Source: Adiantum capillus-veneris (taxonomy: Eukaryota; Streptophyta; Polypodiopsida; Polypodiales; Pteridaceae). Taken from it: 64,000 nt of DNA. Made by a program: the position numbers and the translations under genes. The first letter of the stretch is position 1, and each line of letters starts with the position of its first letter. Positions 27,282 to 39,954 of this stretch are shown one piece after another. The notes beneath the pieces were generated by a model that saw only the letters and a program-made list of their open reading frames with translations, was not told the DNA's origin and ran no database searches. Where the stretch lies: assembly GCA_014529385.2 (NCBI GenBank), contig CM043960.1, forward strand, positions 78,602,332-78,666,331. The letters run 5' to 3'.

Positions 27282-29770
27282 TCAACACACAATCTTGGAT
27301 GGAGCCGCTTTTAGACCTTCTTTGCATTGTTCCTCCACCTTCCCACGAGTATACGTTCTACCATCGTCATCCATTTTGCGACTTCTGCGAACATGTCGAT
27401 TGATGTTGAGTCCGTCGTATCGTTTGTCGGTAGGGTCCCATGCACACATACACAAATTCGTAGTCTTTGGGGCACCCCATTTGACATACATATTGATCAA
27501 AATACGGCCAAGCATGACATCTTTCTCCAAGATTCCTTGATTCGCATCTGCTGAAAATAGCCTAGAGCTTTCTGGCGCTGCCCTTTTGGAGCAAATCTTG
27601 CAATCATGAGGGAGGCCAACACTTCGAATCTGCTGAAAACAGACCAGAGCTAGGAAGCTTTTCAAGAAGTTCTGGTGCTCTCTGAAGTGTAAGTGTGGCT
27701 CTCTACTACATGAGCTGTAGGTTTGCTCTTTTGCTTCCTCGTGTTGAATGTTGTTTTAGCCCAATGCTAGTGTAGCGGGGTGATCTGACAGGCATGCGTA
27801 TGCAACAAGTATGACGTTACAACTCTAGCAAGGCCCTCCTCCCTTCTGCTTACTACTTGCTAGCATGTCAATATAATTAAGGTTTTTGATAGCCTCGTTG
27901 ACAGTACATATGGGATGAAGTTGGAGAAAGCCATGGAGAGAGAGACAAGATGTTGCTACAGCTTGGAGAAGAATGCCTCGAAGTATATCAAAAGAAAGTT
28001 GACCAAGCAAGCCATTCCAGGGCTCCCCTGCATTAGTTGACTGAATGGTGAGAGATACACTCGCTTTGCATCCGCTGAAAACAGCCTAGAGCTTTTTGTC
28101 CCTGCTCCTGTTGCGCATATCCCATAATCAGTGCGTTCCAAGAGACGACATTCCGGACAAGAAGCTCCTCAAGCACTTTTTATGCTTTCTGAAGCGTACC
28201 ACATTTGACATACATATCGACCAAGGAAGTGCCAACCACGACCTCTATTTTCAAAAGCCTCAGACAAACAAATATTGTAAATTTTTGTACCCATATCAGC
28301 ATCTTACGTAGAGCCACATGCCTTCAAGATGAATACGTAGGTGATTGCATCTGGACAAAGGCTCTCACTATGCATCTGCTCAAAACATCGTAGAGCTTTC
28401 TAGTCCTACTCCTGTTGTGTGTATCCCGCAATCAGTGCATTCCAAGAGATGTTGTTCCAAACGAAAAGCTCCTCGAGCACTAATTGTGCTTTCTCAAGTG
28501 CACCACATTTGGCATACACATCGACCAAGGGAGTGTCAACATGGAATCTCTTTTCAATAGCATATGAGTAACAATATCATCATGAATTTCTGTGTCCATA
28601 TCGGCATCTTGCGTAGAGCTACATGGCTTTAAGATATACACGTAGGCGATTGCATCCGGAAATAGCTCTCGCTTTACATCTGCTAAAAACAGTCCACAGG
28701 TCCTCTTATGCATTCCAAGAGATGCCACTCCAAACAGTAAGCTCCTCAAGCACTTTTTGTGCTTTCTGAAGTGCACCACATTTGGTATACATGACAAGAC
28801 AGTGCCAAGTACCTCATTATTTTCCGACAACCTCTGGCTAACAATATCATCATGAATTCTTTTGCCCATATTAGCATCTGCATAATGCCACATGCCTTGA
28901 AGATAGGAGAGCTGCCTTCTCTTTGCATCTGCTGAAAACAGCCCAGTGCTAGGACCCCGTTTGGCATATCCAGCATTCCACAAGACGACATCCCGCAATA
29001 TAGTAAGCTCCTCAAAGACTTGTTGGGCATTGACAGGAGCATGATGCGAGATGCCTTCAACCCACACGTGTAGGTGATTGCATCCGAGCTTGAGGCCCTC
29101 TCTTCGCATATGCTGAAAACAGTCCAGAGGTTCCTGGCCCTACCCTTGTTGGGCATATTCCACAATCAATGCACTCGAAGAGACAAGATTTTGGAGAGGA
29201 AGCTAGTTTAACCATTGCTGATATACTCTCTCTCCCCGGTTGCGGTGTGCTCTGACTAGCAAGATCATTGTAAACTCTTTTGCCCATACCAACATCTTGC
29301 ATGATGCGAGATGCGTTCAAGTTGCACGTGTGGGTGATTGCATCCGGAGCTGGATGCTTTCAAGCTACAGCAGAAAACAGTCCAAAGCTTTGCGGTCATC
29401 ATGCAAGATGCCTGCAAGCTACACGTGTAGGTGATTGCATCCGGAGCTGCAGTAGAAAACAGTCCAGAGCTTTGCGGTCTTGATTATCTCTCTCTTCCCG
29501 GCTACGGTGTGCATTTGAGTAACAATATCATCGTGAATTTCTATCTCCATATCAGCATCTTGCGTAGAGCAACATGGCTTTAAGATATACACGTAGGCCA
29601 TCGCATATGGAGATAGCCCTGGTCCTCTTGTGCATATCCTGCATTCAGTGCATTCCAAGAGATACCGCTCCGAACAGTAAGCTTCTCAAGCACTTGATGT
29701 CAACCCTTTTCCAAACATGGGCTAACGCTGGTTGTAAACCATTTGAAGAAATTGGAGTAGCAGGCCTTCT
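27282..29770 (-). pseudogene. Decayed pentatricopeptide-repeat (PPR) gene block
   Basis: Many worn PPR motifs read on the - strand: DAIAYVYILKPC, DADMDTEIHDDIV, EKDVMLGRILINMYVKWG, MGKRIHDDIVSQ, LGCFQQMQREG. In a live gene these repeats bind organelle RNA one base per motif. Here the motifs jump between frames: the Gln-rich phrase CFQQMQRE is met about ten times but often shifted, giving readings such as LFSADAKR. Many stops interrupt, and no start, targeting peptide or DYW/E tail is found. The copies around 28560-28680 and 29515-29610 are far more alike than PPR repeats normally are, so part of the block was duplicated after or during decay. The repeat wording resembles fern PPR genes. Confidence 0.85.
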
Positions 29771-29887
29771 CTAAGTCAAAACCCTCGAAAGAGATTGGGG
29801 TAGCAAGCGTCCTTTGAACAGAACCCTCACTCAGCACTCTCTCTCTCTCTCTCTCTATCCAACTCTTTCAAATCGTTGCGTCAACTA

Positions 29888-30826
29888 GAGGGTATCAGAG
29901 AGGTTCGGTTTATCATACCAAAGATAAGTAAGCTCCAAAGGCCGCCCATTCCTTACATTTCTGGAATTGAAGACTGGGAGCTGGTTGCAGTTGTTAGTGA
30001 GCTGGATTTCAGGAGAGGCATGGGGAGGTCTCAACGCAAGGCTTTGAATTGGATTGAATTGTGCATGGTGAAGCCCCCATCCTGATCCACGTGCAAAGTT
30101 CATCCGAAAATCTGCCTGTGACAGAGACACCACCTGTTTCCCCTCTTTCTGCTCCGTCAACTTATGGTGGAAGCTATGAGAGTATGTGCTCTCCAACTAA
30201 TGGCGATGATGTGCTCAATTGTGCTCTGCTGTTCAATAGCACTATTTTCAGCGGGCAAGTAGCATTGCTTACAAACGATATAGCCTTGAAGATTAAGGCA
30301 ATGGCAGAGGTAAGAAGCTCCCCCCCGACACCCCCCCCCCCCCCAACACACACACACACACCGTTAAATAGGGATCGACTTACATCTCTTCTGTATCTGC
30401 AGGGCATTATCTGCGAAGCTCCTTCCACTTTCTGTGAAAGCTTGTTGAGCCCTTACTCTGGGCGTTTCCTGTGGGCTACCAACATTGCGCATGGACACGG
30501 CTGGACAGAAAATACCTGCCACATAAAGAGTTGCTCCGCATTGGCTCCCAGAGTTTTATCTGGGGATCAATCAACCAAAGAGGCTGTCATTTCCACAGTC
30601 AAAGCCGTGGCGTTCAGGAAACATCATGCAGTAGAAAGCCTGAAGAAGCCATGCTGCTTTTCTAAGGTGGTGGCTGCGCCTGCTTTTCTGCATATTTTTA
30701 GCAAAGCAGCGCGCCGCACGCATGCCCTTTTTTTATTTACCACCAGCATCATCTCCTCCAATGAGGTATTGCCAAGTGGCCTACTTCTCTTTGCAGGAGT
30801 CTCAAAACCGATATTAGATAATCAAG

Positions 30827-30828
<2 letters not shown>
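29888..30828 (+). pseudogene. PIN-domain gene fragment, PS1-like (host gene)
   Basis: Three exon-like pieces are seen: about 29888-29927, 29991-30309 and 30403-30828, with a 63-bp intron (29928-29990) and a 93-bp intron rich in C and CA, both GT-AG. Read together they resemble the C-terminal PIN nuclease-like domain of plant PARALLEL SPINDLE 1 proteins: EGIREVRFIIPK, VVSELDFRRG, ALNWIELCMVK, IHVQSS, LLTNDIALKIKAMAE, then CEAPSTFCESLLSPYSGRFL. PS1 proteins carry an N-terminal FHA domain and act in male meiotic spindle orientation. No FHA domain is seen upstream, where the dead PPR block lies. Between CMVK and IHVQSS the frame shifts by one base (about 30066-30090). It is probably a gene fragment or pseudogene; a sequence error would leave only a 5'-truncated gene. 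Confidence 0.6.
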
Positions 30829-31250
<422 letters not shown>

Positions 31251-31307
31251 CCAACTTGACACGAGCCTTTATAACTCAAGGCCTATTATTCAAACTATTT
31301 TGGACCA

Positions 31308-31330
31308 CCCCCCCCCCCCCCCCCCCCCCT
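31308..31330. repeat. Poly-C run
   Basis: About 22 C residues are followed by a CT-rich stretch. Confidence 0.9.
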
Positions 31331-31498
31331 CTCTTTCTCTCTCTCTCCTTCCTATGTCACTAGTCTGCCAGTGTTCACTGGTTGAAGGGCTACTAGATGT
31401 AGGAGAAGAGTGCCACATGGCCCTAGGGGGCACAAATTAAGTAAAGCATTTTACTGAGCTTGGGTGATAGAAAGATTGTTCCAATTTCCTCTTCTAGT

Positions 31499-31624
<126 letters not shown>

Positions 31625-31659
31625 AAGTCTATGACTTGATGGATATCTATATTTATAGG

Positions 31660-34600
31660 AATTGGCGTGTTTTTTTTTTTAAAGAAAAAGGGGTGCTTTG
31701 TTGTGAATGAATGGCGACTACTGAATTTATTTATTTTGGCTAGAAAATAGGGCCATTTTTTGGAAGACTCAGGGTACTCAGGCTCAGGGTATTTCTATTT
31801 GTTTGTATGGTATGCCATGTGCTATTTGTTTAATATTCTCGCCATATCACAATTACATGGGCATAATACACAGATGGAATAGTTGTGCGCCATCCACGAT
31901 TTTTCTGGGAAGGAATTGCATCACCATGTGATGGAGTCTGTCCTCATGGTACATCTATGCTTGCTTGCATACAGATCACTGAGCAAAACAACCGGTCTAT
32001 GGTGGAGTTTCAAAAGGTTCCATTAGCATATGAAATAGCAGATCCTTCTTCTGTATATCAGCTCTTACCCGTTGCCCTCCACATCACGATGTATTGGGCA
32101 CTCATTGGCTGTTGTCAAAACCCTGCTCATTAGCTATTGTCAAAACCATACTCATTTTAGACATGATTCCAACCGGCTACCTAGCTGTTTTGGATTCTAA
32201 GGTAACTTTGTTTTTAGACATTATATCAGGTTCACCGGAGTGTAACTGTTAGGTCTCATGGGATAGTTTCTTACAACGTTAAAATTCTCTTCCTCTTCTA
32301 CTTCTTCTTCTGAACTTGTAACCTAAGCTGGGTTAGTAGAAAGCTACCCAGGGCTAAAAAAGAAAAAATTATATTAAAGAACATAAAGGGCAAACTTACG
32401 TGCTGTGGGTTGATATTACCTATACTTAAACTAAATCTGGTACACATGCAAGGTTAAAAAAAACGTAGGGTTATTATAGCGATTCTGCGCGATTGATGCT
32501 GAAGATGCCCATGCTTTGCATTAACACCATCGATGAGATCGTATGAAGGAATGAGGATCCATGAGCGCTTGGCAGTGCGTTATGGCTCATACTGCAAATT
32601 TCAACTCGGAATGGTGGTTCCAATTCCCGATTCCCAGCTAGTACGACTTAGGTGGAGTCACAAGGGCTTGCGATCAGATGGGACCACCAACAGCAGATAT
32701 GATTGCCGAATATAGTGCAGTTGATGGATATGCCGAATATAGGCCACTGAAACCTATTTTATTAGGTGAGTCCTCTTGGAGAGACTCACTTAGCTTTTGA
32801 TTACTATTCTTTTCAATATGCGTGCATAATACGTGTTGATTCTCTCTGAAGGGGGGCTATGGTAAAAGGCAAGGACAAGCTCGCTGTGATAGAACATGCT
32901 TCTGCAACTTCTCAACAGGTATATAGGCATGAAAAAACACTCCAGGTGGGGTGATGGTGAGTAATATGCCTAGTATGTGGGTTTGATAACTGAGATGGTT
33001 TTGTTATACTGGGGATGAAAGGTTGCCTACTGTTGGTTGAAAGCGAATGCTGAAAATGTTTCTTTGGGCTTCGTTATGTTTCGAGCTAATGAGGCGTATG
33101 TAACAGAGTAAGGGCTGACTGCTGGCTTAGGTGGGATGGCGGTGTGATGGACTTGTCGCTCACACAAGACATGAGGAGATTATGTGTGAAGGGTACACTC
33201 ACCTTTGTCTGACTTCCGTGCACTTTTATGTTCTCTTGAAATTTACATGACTAAACCCAACAAACTGGTTGTGTATGTTTGGCTATTTATCTACTCATTG
33301 TACATGGCGATGATGCCTACTTGGTGTCTCTAAGCTAGAGCTTACATGTCTTCTGGTGAATCATGTCTTTACGGTGTCAACAATATGGGATTTATCTTCG
33401 TCAGAAATAGGCACTGGCATCTGGCCGGTCTACTAGTCGTGGGCTGAAAACTCATCTAACTCTAATACTCTGCAGCAGTTGGTTCACAAGACGTTTGAGT
33501 GTGATTTGTGATAAAACAACTATCTATCGAAAGGCGGACGTTTGATAACTGAGGTGTTTTTGTTCTGACTGGTTTTGGAAATTTGTTTACTGTGAGTAAA
33601 AAAGATATTGGATATGGTGATGTTGGGCTTTGATAATCACCATACTGAAGATGGGTTTATAAGAGTTTAAGAGCTGATTACCGATCCATCTGGACCAAGA
33701 GTCTTGCAGTATTCGTTACTCATAACGATCCTGAAGTGATTCACGCGTACTTGATTTGTCGTTCTCTTGAGATTGCATTAACTAACCTGTAACTGGCTGT
33801 GTGGGCTTAACTTCTTAATTAAGTTGTACAGGTACAAGTGGTGACTTTGAGATTTTCCAAATATATGAGTTCCTATCTGAGTATAGTATGGGATTTTTTG
33901 ACTTGGCTCAGTTTTTTTCCGACTGAAGCTTCACTATTCGTAGTACTTTGGGGTAATGTAGGTGACTCCTCATGGCTGTAAACCCTATCAAAAATATAAT
34001 GGTTATCAAGGCTTTCCTTGCTAACAATAGAGAATTTGGCAGTGACTTATGCTCTACTAATCGGGTGGAGAATTCATTGCATGAGTGAGTATATTGTAGA
34101 TGATTAAAAAGAGGGTTGCAAATTGGTTTATAATTTGGGTTGGTACTAGTTTCAGGAGCAAAGTGCTGAATCGGATAAGTTTAGATGGGGACTCATATGT
34201 TTAAAAATTTATGTCTACCTTTTGGTTTGATTCACTTAGGTCATGATGTTATAATGATTAGGATACATCTTGTCACATTTATGGGTGGCTTTTTTAGATT
34301 ATATATATCAATTCATTTCTTTTGCTGCATTTGGGTGACATGGATAACAACTGGGATGCCCAACATCACTTGTGTACAATCACTTGCTGGCGAATTTTCT
34401 TGTGGCTATGGGTGCATGTGAGGGATACCTTCCTTAATGCTTGTAGAAATTGGATTGTTGCTATTCCAAAATACTACAAGAGTGGTGTGATGCCATATCT
34501 ACATTAATTATGTTGGGTGGGGCATTGTAACCCGTCTTCACTTAAATTTTGGTGTAGAATATTGTTTAAACATCGAATGGTATTTGTACACGACCTTTGT

Positions 34601-35500
34601 ACTATGATAATGCATGATGGTCTTTGAACATGTAATGTTCATTTGTGACATAGTTACTATAAGTAACGTAAACACACACACCTCTAGTACAAATGGTAGA
34701 TTAAGTCTCTTAACCTACCAGAGACCCATACTCCGGCACTCTATCTATTATGAGCCCGTTATCATTTGTGTTTCTGGCTTATAATGGAAGGGGCTCTAAT
34801 ACACTGTCATTGTATTTGATAGACTTGACTGGTATCAGTCTACCACCTGATTTCTTGCTTCCTCTCGTAAGTTTTCTTACCTCACTTCTCTATTGCTTAC
34901 TATTTATGACATTTGTTCATTGTTACCTGTTCACATGAGTAACGTCAAAATACTTTATTTATCACTTTTACTCTTTGGAGATACTTTTTTTTGACACAAT
35001 TGCTGCTTCTGCACTAAAATTGTGTCTCGTTTACTTTAGCTTATCTCTGACCTTGTTTTTTGGGCTGACCAGACTCTTTGGTAGATAGAGTGTGACAGGA
35101 TTCTTGTTTAACTACATATGTTTTTGGAAGCTGGGTATCTGTCGACTGGTTCCAATTTCATTATCTTCTGGGGTGTCCTGCCTCTATTTTTGTATAGCCC
35201 CTACGATCGTTTGCGACTCCAACTAGGATTAAGCTAATTGCATTTTGGTTTTGTTTCAGATTGTCTCTTTGGTCCAAGGCCTTCCCTTATCGATGGAACC
35301 TCTATCCAAGGCCTCTCTTCTTGTTCTAAAATGTATTCAGGATGCGAAGGCATCAATGCTGATTACGAATGCATCTTTGGATCCGAATCTATCTCTCGTT
35401 TAGTGGATTTCATTTGATTAATGGGTCAAGATCCTTGCTTTAGTAGTTAAGGGTGGCTTAGATGGCGTTAAGATTCTATCCAAAAATATAGCTAATTTTT
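31660..35500. other. Long stretch with no recognised gene
   Basis: All open frames are short and none is recognised. An inverted copy of the dispersed GA-linked repeat lies at about 32250-32310, and a worn tandem repeat at about 32980-33830. It may be intergenic DNA or the worn body of an unidentified element. Confidence 0.4.
32980..33830 (+). repeat. Worn direct repeat with about 550-bp spacing
   Basis: The phrase GTTTGATAACTGAG followed by TTTTGTT occurs at 32982 and 33541. Further on, GTTCTCTTGA followed by AACTGG and TGTGT occurs at about 33231 and 33770. The order and spacing of the matches agree, so this is an old tandem duplication, heavily diverged. Confidence 0.45.
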
Positions 35501-35505
35501 CGGGA

Positions 35506-36597
35506 ATGGATAAAGCTCACAATCAGGCTCTGGCTCATTTTTCATCTTCAGGTTTTGAACTTTCTACTCAGCTTAGAAAGTTTTGTGGTCTCAACCCCAG
35601 CTTCATTTTGACTCCTACTACACCGGTTGTAATGCCTATAAAGAGTCTTTTTTACAGAGATGCTGCTGCCTTGGAGACTGTGAGAGAATTTCAAAAGGAT
35701 CTATGTTCTCTCAACAAATCCTCCTTACTGGAAATGGTCCCCAAGGTCTCTCGGGTGTATCCTTTCTTACCAATATGACAGATCAAGGTGGAATCCCTCA
35801 GAGTGGAACATAAGCTATGGTTGCTTCCAAATAATAGTTTCTTGGCACCTATTTCTATGGAAACGTGGGCTTTCCTTGCTAACTTACCAGTTGCAGCAAT
35901 GGAGGAATGTGAAATGAAGACTCTCAAAGGCATTCTGTTCCTTGACAGAGGTGAACTTATCAAGGAATCCTTCAATATGAGCTTCCTAGATGATAAGAAG
36001 TGTGGGTCCAATGCTGGTCTTTATGTCAGAACCAAGTGTACTATGACCTTCAATGAAAATAATGCTGAGTATTATACAGAGACGCTTTGGAATGTTTTCA
36101 AACCGTACCTCAAATGTGCATGTCGCTTCCTGGATCCCAAGGCTCTGTGTGAGTCGAGTATCATTTGGTTTGTTCTCAATAGTCTCGAGAATATTTACTT
36201 GGAGAAGGTTTCAAAGTTTCATCTTTCCCTCCTTTGTTCACGGTTTGGGGGACAGGCTAAGGAGCTTTTTTTGGCATAGATTGCATTTATTCAGTTTTGG
36301 TCATTGACGTGTGACATTCTTTAGGAGCTAGGGTCCAATGAGTGTGGCACACTCCTAACTACTTATGGTGGTTACAAGGGGATTAAGAACATTGTGAGTC
36401 TTATCAAACCAAGTGTCGAAGATGAGGAGTCACAAGCCCTCAAATGTCCCAATACACTTATTTCTCCATCCTCTTCTTTTACTTCTTTTTTAACTCCCTC
36501 ATCTTCTACTGATTTTGTGTTTGGTAGAGGCAAGTCTAAAAGCTTTACAAGGGGTAGAGGCAGAGGTTTTCCTGTCAAGCACTTATTGGATATATAA
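35506..36597 (+). pseudogene. Unrecognised worn coding frame, about 360 codons
   Basis: One frame stays mostly open for about 1.1 kb with only a few stops. The middle part (about 35788-36279) is the longest open run. The C-terminal part has a Ser-rich stretch and then an Arg-Gly-rich patch (FTRGRGRG) before a stop. I do not recognise the family. It could belong to the Penelope-like or LTR remains to the right, or be a host pseudogene. Confidence 0.35.
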
Positions 36598-37019
36598 ACC
36601 TGTAGGTGTGGAGAAAGGAGGGTGGACGACTCTGCCTCCCAGAGAAGGATGGAACTCTCGTGTTGTAATATGTACATAGTGAGAACGCATGCTACAAGAT
36701 CTATCTTGTAACTTTTTAGATACATAATTATCTTTCTTATAATGTACATATGCATATTTAAGTATAATAATAAGCCTTCTATCTCATCCTATTATTTTTT
36801 TCAAGGGTAACCTATCCTTACTTTACCATCAGAAAATACTATGGGAAAAGCTCAATAGCTCCGCCTCTTTAACTTGGGGCAAAAAGCATTGATTCTTTAT
36901 TTCTACTATCTCATTATCATCTCACACCCTAGCTAGATCCTATATCTAGGGTAAACTCCAATATATATATATTCTATGTATTTTTTATACTTTTCTTATA
37001 TTTCTTTTTAAATAGCTAC

Positions 37020-37741
37020 TAGGAGGGAATCAAATCCTAGTGGGACACTAGGTGGCATGATTTCAAAGATACACTTATTTTAATAAATTATTACAATCAT
37101 GATTACAAAACTTTGTCAAGGAGCAATGTCATGCTTTCATATGGCATGAGGTGTCCTTTGGAATTAAAAGAAAGTCTAGGCTAAGCGGACCATGAGAAGA
37201 CTTTTGCTGCCAAAAATGGACCCTATTTTGATGAATTTTTTACACAAGGTTCCAATCCGAATTGGAAAATGATTTTAAAATGAAAATCGTAGCTAATGAG
37301 CTGAAGTTTCTGTCCATATTTTTACTTTTTTATTTGGAGCCACGGTTGAGGAGATATGATCAAAATACTGGACCCCAGTCTGCCCACATCATGCAGGGAC
37401 AGCTCATTTTCAACTTTTCCAATTCCTATTCACACTGGCTCCTCTCTTCTTGTGTAAACCCTTGGGGGTGCCCTTCACCTATAAAAGGGGACCTCTTCTT
37501 CCTTGAAAAGGAACTCAAGCATTCAAGCCATTGATGAGAGGAATTCTTGAGGGAGTGAGTAGTAATGCCTAATTGTACTTAGCCATTAACATAAGCCCAA
37601 GCCTACACTTTCTCCTAGAGGGAGACTAGCCATTCTTGCAACAAGCTAGCCTTGGAAGATCAACTCTAATCAAAGAAGGTCTTGCACTTGGTGTATCAAT
37701 CAAAGTGGAATTATCCACTCTTCTTCTCTCTCCATCAATAA
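37020..37741 (+). mobile_element. Putative LTR with TATA box, upstream of the twin small ORFs
   Basis: A strong core promoter CTATAAAAGGGGACC lies at about 37480-37495. About 250 bp later comes TGGTGCCGAAGGG (about 37742-37754), placed and shaped like a primer site, after which leader-like DNA and two small open frames follow, as in the Tat element at 42 kb. No second LTR copy is in the window, so the limits are uncertain. It could instead be an ordinary promoter. Confidence 0.4.
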
Positions 37742-37825
37742 TGGTGCCGAAGGGTTTGTCAAGTAAGATGTGTTCTACATTGATGTTTTCTTGATTTCTT
37801 GTTGTTTTCTTTTTCATATCTAATC

Positions 37826-37829
<4 letters not shown>

Positions 37830-37909
<80 letters not shown>
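37830..37909. repeat. (TA)n microsatellite
   Basis: This is an 80-bp pure TA run between the putative LTR and the small open frames. Confidence 0.97.
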
Positions 37910-37911
<2 letters not shown>

Positions 37912-38115
37912 ATGTATCTAATCTCATCTCCTTAAGCAAACCTATCTCTCTCATTCTTAGTAATTCATCCTCTCTGCAAATTCTAGGTTCTCTTTTCTAC
38001 AGGTACATCTCTCCCCGCAGTATTCTTATTGCCTACGGGCAAGAATAGGGCTTGGGAGGGAAACTTCTCATCTCTTCACTTCTCTCATATCTACATTTCT
38101 CACATACTATCTTAG

Positions 38116-38334
38116 ATGAATAACCCACATGATGATCATTTCTATCGCTTTCACTCTATACGATCTATTAGAATTAACGTATGGATTAACCGTAAAATAC
38201 ACTTTCAACAACGTATAGTGTTTCTCTTTGGCCCAGAAAGGCTTAATGAAATACTTCTATCACCGGATCCCATCATACTACCTCTCATAGACTATAACTT
38301 TTCTTTTGACGTAAGCGTAGTTATCTTGCTATGA
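38116..38334 (+). CDS. Small conserved ORF, family member A (72 aa)
   Basis: The function is unknown. It encodes 72 residues, the same length as member C at 42751-42969, and aligns with it without a gap: RKI.FQQRIVF.FGP.RL, then EIL..P.P, P.I.Y..SFDV at the same positions. It is rich in Ile, Phe and Arg, with no Cys pattern, signal peptide or clear membrane segment. It stands downstream of a putative LTR, as C stands downstream of the Tat 5' LTR, which suggests an accessory leader protein of fern LTR elements. Its stop TGA overlaps the ATG of the next frame (ATGA). Confidence 0.6.
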   Translation: MNNPHDDHFYRFHSIRSIRINVWINRKIHFQQRIVFLFGPERLNEILLSPDPIILPLIDYNFSFDVSVVILL

Positions 38335-38543
38335 ACCAAGAGGATTTGTACACACAATTAATCCCAATCACTAGACAAAATATATATATTATGGTAAGCA
38401 CAAAACTACACTTCCAAAGAACAATTCGTAGCCTATTTGGCCAGCCAAGATTGAATGCCATTAACTCATCTGTTAACCCTTTCATATTACCCATGATACG
38501 ATATGACCATAGCCTTGATGTTTTCATTTTCATATTGTTTTGA
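38331..38543 (+). CDS. Small conserved ORF, family member B (70 aa)
   Basis: This is a tandem paralogue of member A, starting in its stop codon (ATGA overlap). It keeps the core KLHFQRTIRSLFGQPRL, followed by PFILPMIRYDHSLDV and a hydrophobic end FIFILF, with one fewer residue in the middle. The function is unknown. Two adjacent, still-open copies of one small frame suggest a past tandem duplication with coding selection, or recent origin. I know of no named family that it fits. Confidence 0.5.
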   Translation: MNQEDLYTQLIPITRQNIYIMVSTKLHFQRTIRSLFGQPRLNAINSSVNPFILPMIRYDHSLDVFIFILF

Positions 38544-38964
38544 CATTCTCTTTTGTGTTCATTCTTTGTGTGTGTGAGTGCAAGAGAGAAAGAGTGAGTC
38601 TTCTTTGATTGCACTTCTTTCCAAACCCTAGTCTTCATGGCATCTATGGTTTAACTCCTTCATATAGTTTTTGTTGAGTTCTCTCACAAACTCTCATAGC
38701 CATAAACCCGGTGCTTTCCTGGCAAGACCGCAAATTTCTCGACAGCGCAGCGGATAGGATGTTTATTCACTATCTCTTTACTAGCAAAATTTTGGAATTT
38801 ATTCCTCCTAGGAATACTATATATGAATGATTTGATGCAATTTTTGGGACTCACATGCTGCTTTAGAATATCACCTTTGGCTGGAAATATCATGATTCAA
38901 TTAAATCAATTGTATCTTTGAATGACTTTCTTCGTAGGGATTTGGTTTTGAATGTAATTGTCAT

Positions 38965-39930
38965 TTGTTTTCTCACTACTGCAAGTTTTTTGAAGGTTTT
39001 GGTGAACATGTGTGTAGTACTGATTTGACAATTATTGCAAATTCTACTGCTAGAAGCGTCCTAAGTAAGGGGCTGAATCATATTCCCCTTCACCCTCTTA
39101 ATCCACACCTAACCTTTGCAGCCCTAATGGATTGTCAGGCAACGTTGGCCTTGAAGCTCCAACTGGAGAAAAAGTTCAAAAGAGCTTAGCTCATACACTG
39201 GGTGTGATCTTTTCAGCGAAATTGGTAACTTACCTAAAAGCTAGCTCAACCTTGAAACTAATTGGCTCACACCTGAGATTATGTGTTCTTTCTCTAGACT
39301 TATAGATCAATGGTTCGTGATTGGGTTGGACAAAGCATCAAATACGACATCCATTATGTGTAAACAATTGACCTTTGCGGCGGCTACTAATCGGCTCAAT
39401 GGCAATGAGTTCCATAAACTCCGAGACTCACCTGGTAGGATTGCCGTCCTACTCAATGAGGATCTGAGCAGACTGATCTATGAGACTGGGCTTGGGTATT
39501 GAAAATGATGGCTGATTTGGATAAGGTCAAACTACTCTCAAACTTTAATCACACCTTTTGCTTCATGGATGATCTACTCAATATTAATAATCCTATGTTT
39601 TTAGAGTATCTAAGTGACATATATTCTTCTATCTTGAAATTTGAACCAACTCAATTGCATACGGAACTTAAAAATGGTAGGTGGTTTGTTACCCAAACTA
39701 ACTACTTAAATATTCATTTTACTTTGTCATCCCCCTTCATGGGTAACTATTTGACCCGCTTTTTCCGAAAACAGGATAATTTGGGTCTACTTGCCTCTAA
39801 ATTTGTAAAGCAAAAGAGCAATAGATCGTTTAAAAATGCCTTGCACACATGTCTTGGCAATGTTTTTCTTATTGTTTACTCGTCTTCTGATGTATTTACA
39901 GCTTATGAGGAGTTGAGCACACATGCGTAA
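38965..39930 (+). mobile_element. Penelope-like element reverse-transcriptase fossil
   Basis: Motifs in the order expected for Penelope-like RTs are VLSKGLNHIP, then FVIGLDKASN (compare the family's FVI.P.DKA.NN), then the catalytic block FCFMDDLLNINNPMF followed by EYLSDIY and NYLNIHF. Downstream the coding part continues to about 39930 with no GIY-YIG nuclease seen, and the right side meets the old gypsy element. The element is broken in several places. Penelope-like elements are known from conifers and other lineages. Assignment rests on motif memory, so a search is needed to fix the clade. Confidence 0.55.
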
Positions 39931-39954
39931 ATTTTGTAGCAATGGTTTCAAAAA

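Noticed and set aside
34185-34938. Hydrophobic open frames at 34.2-34.9 kb
   Set aside because: Their hydrophobicity follows from T-rich DNA; no family is recognised and no splice partners are seen.
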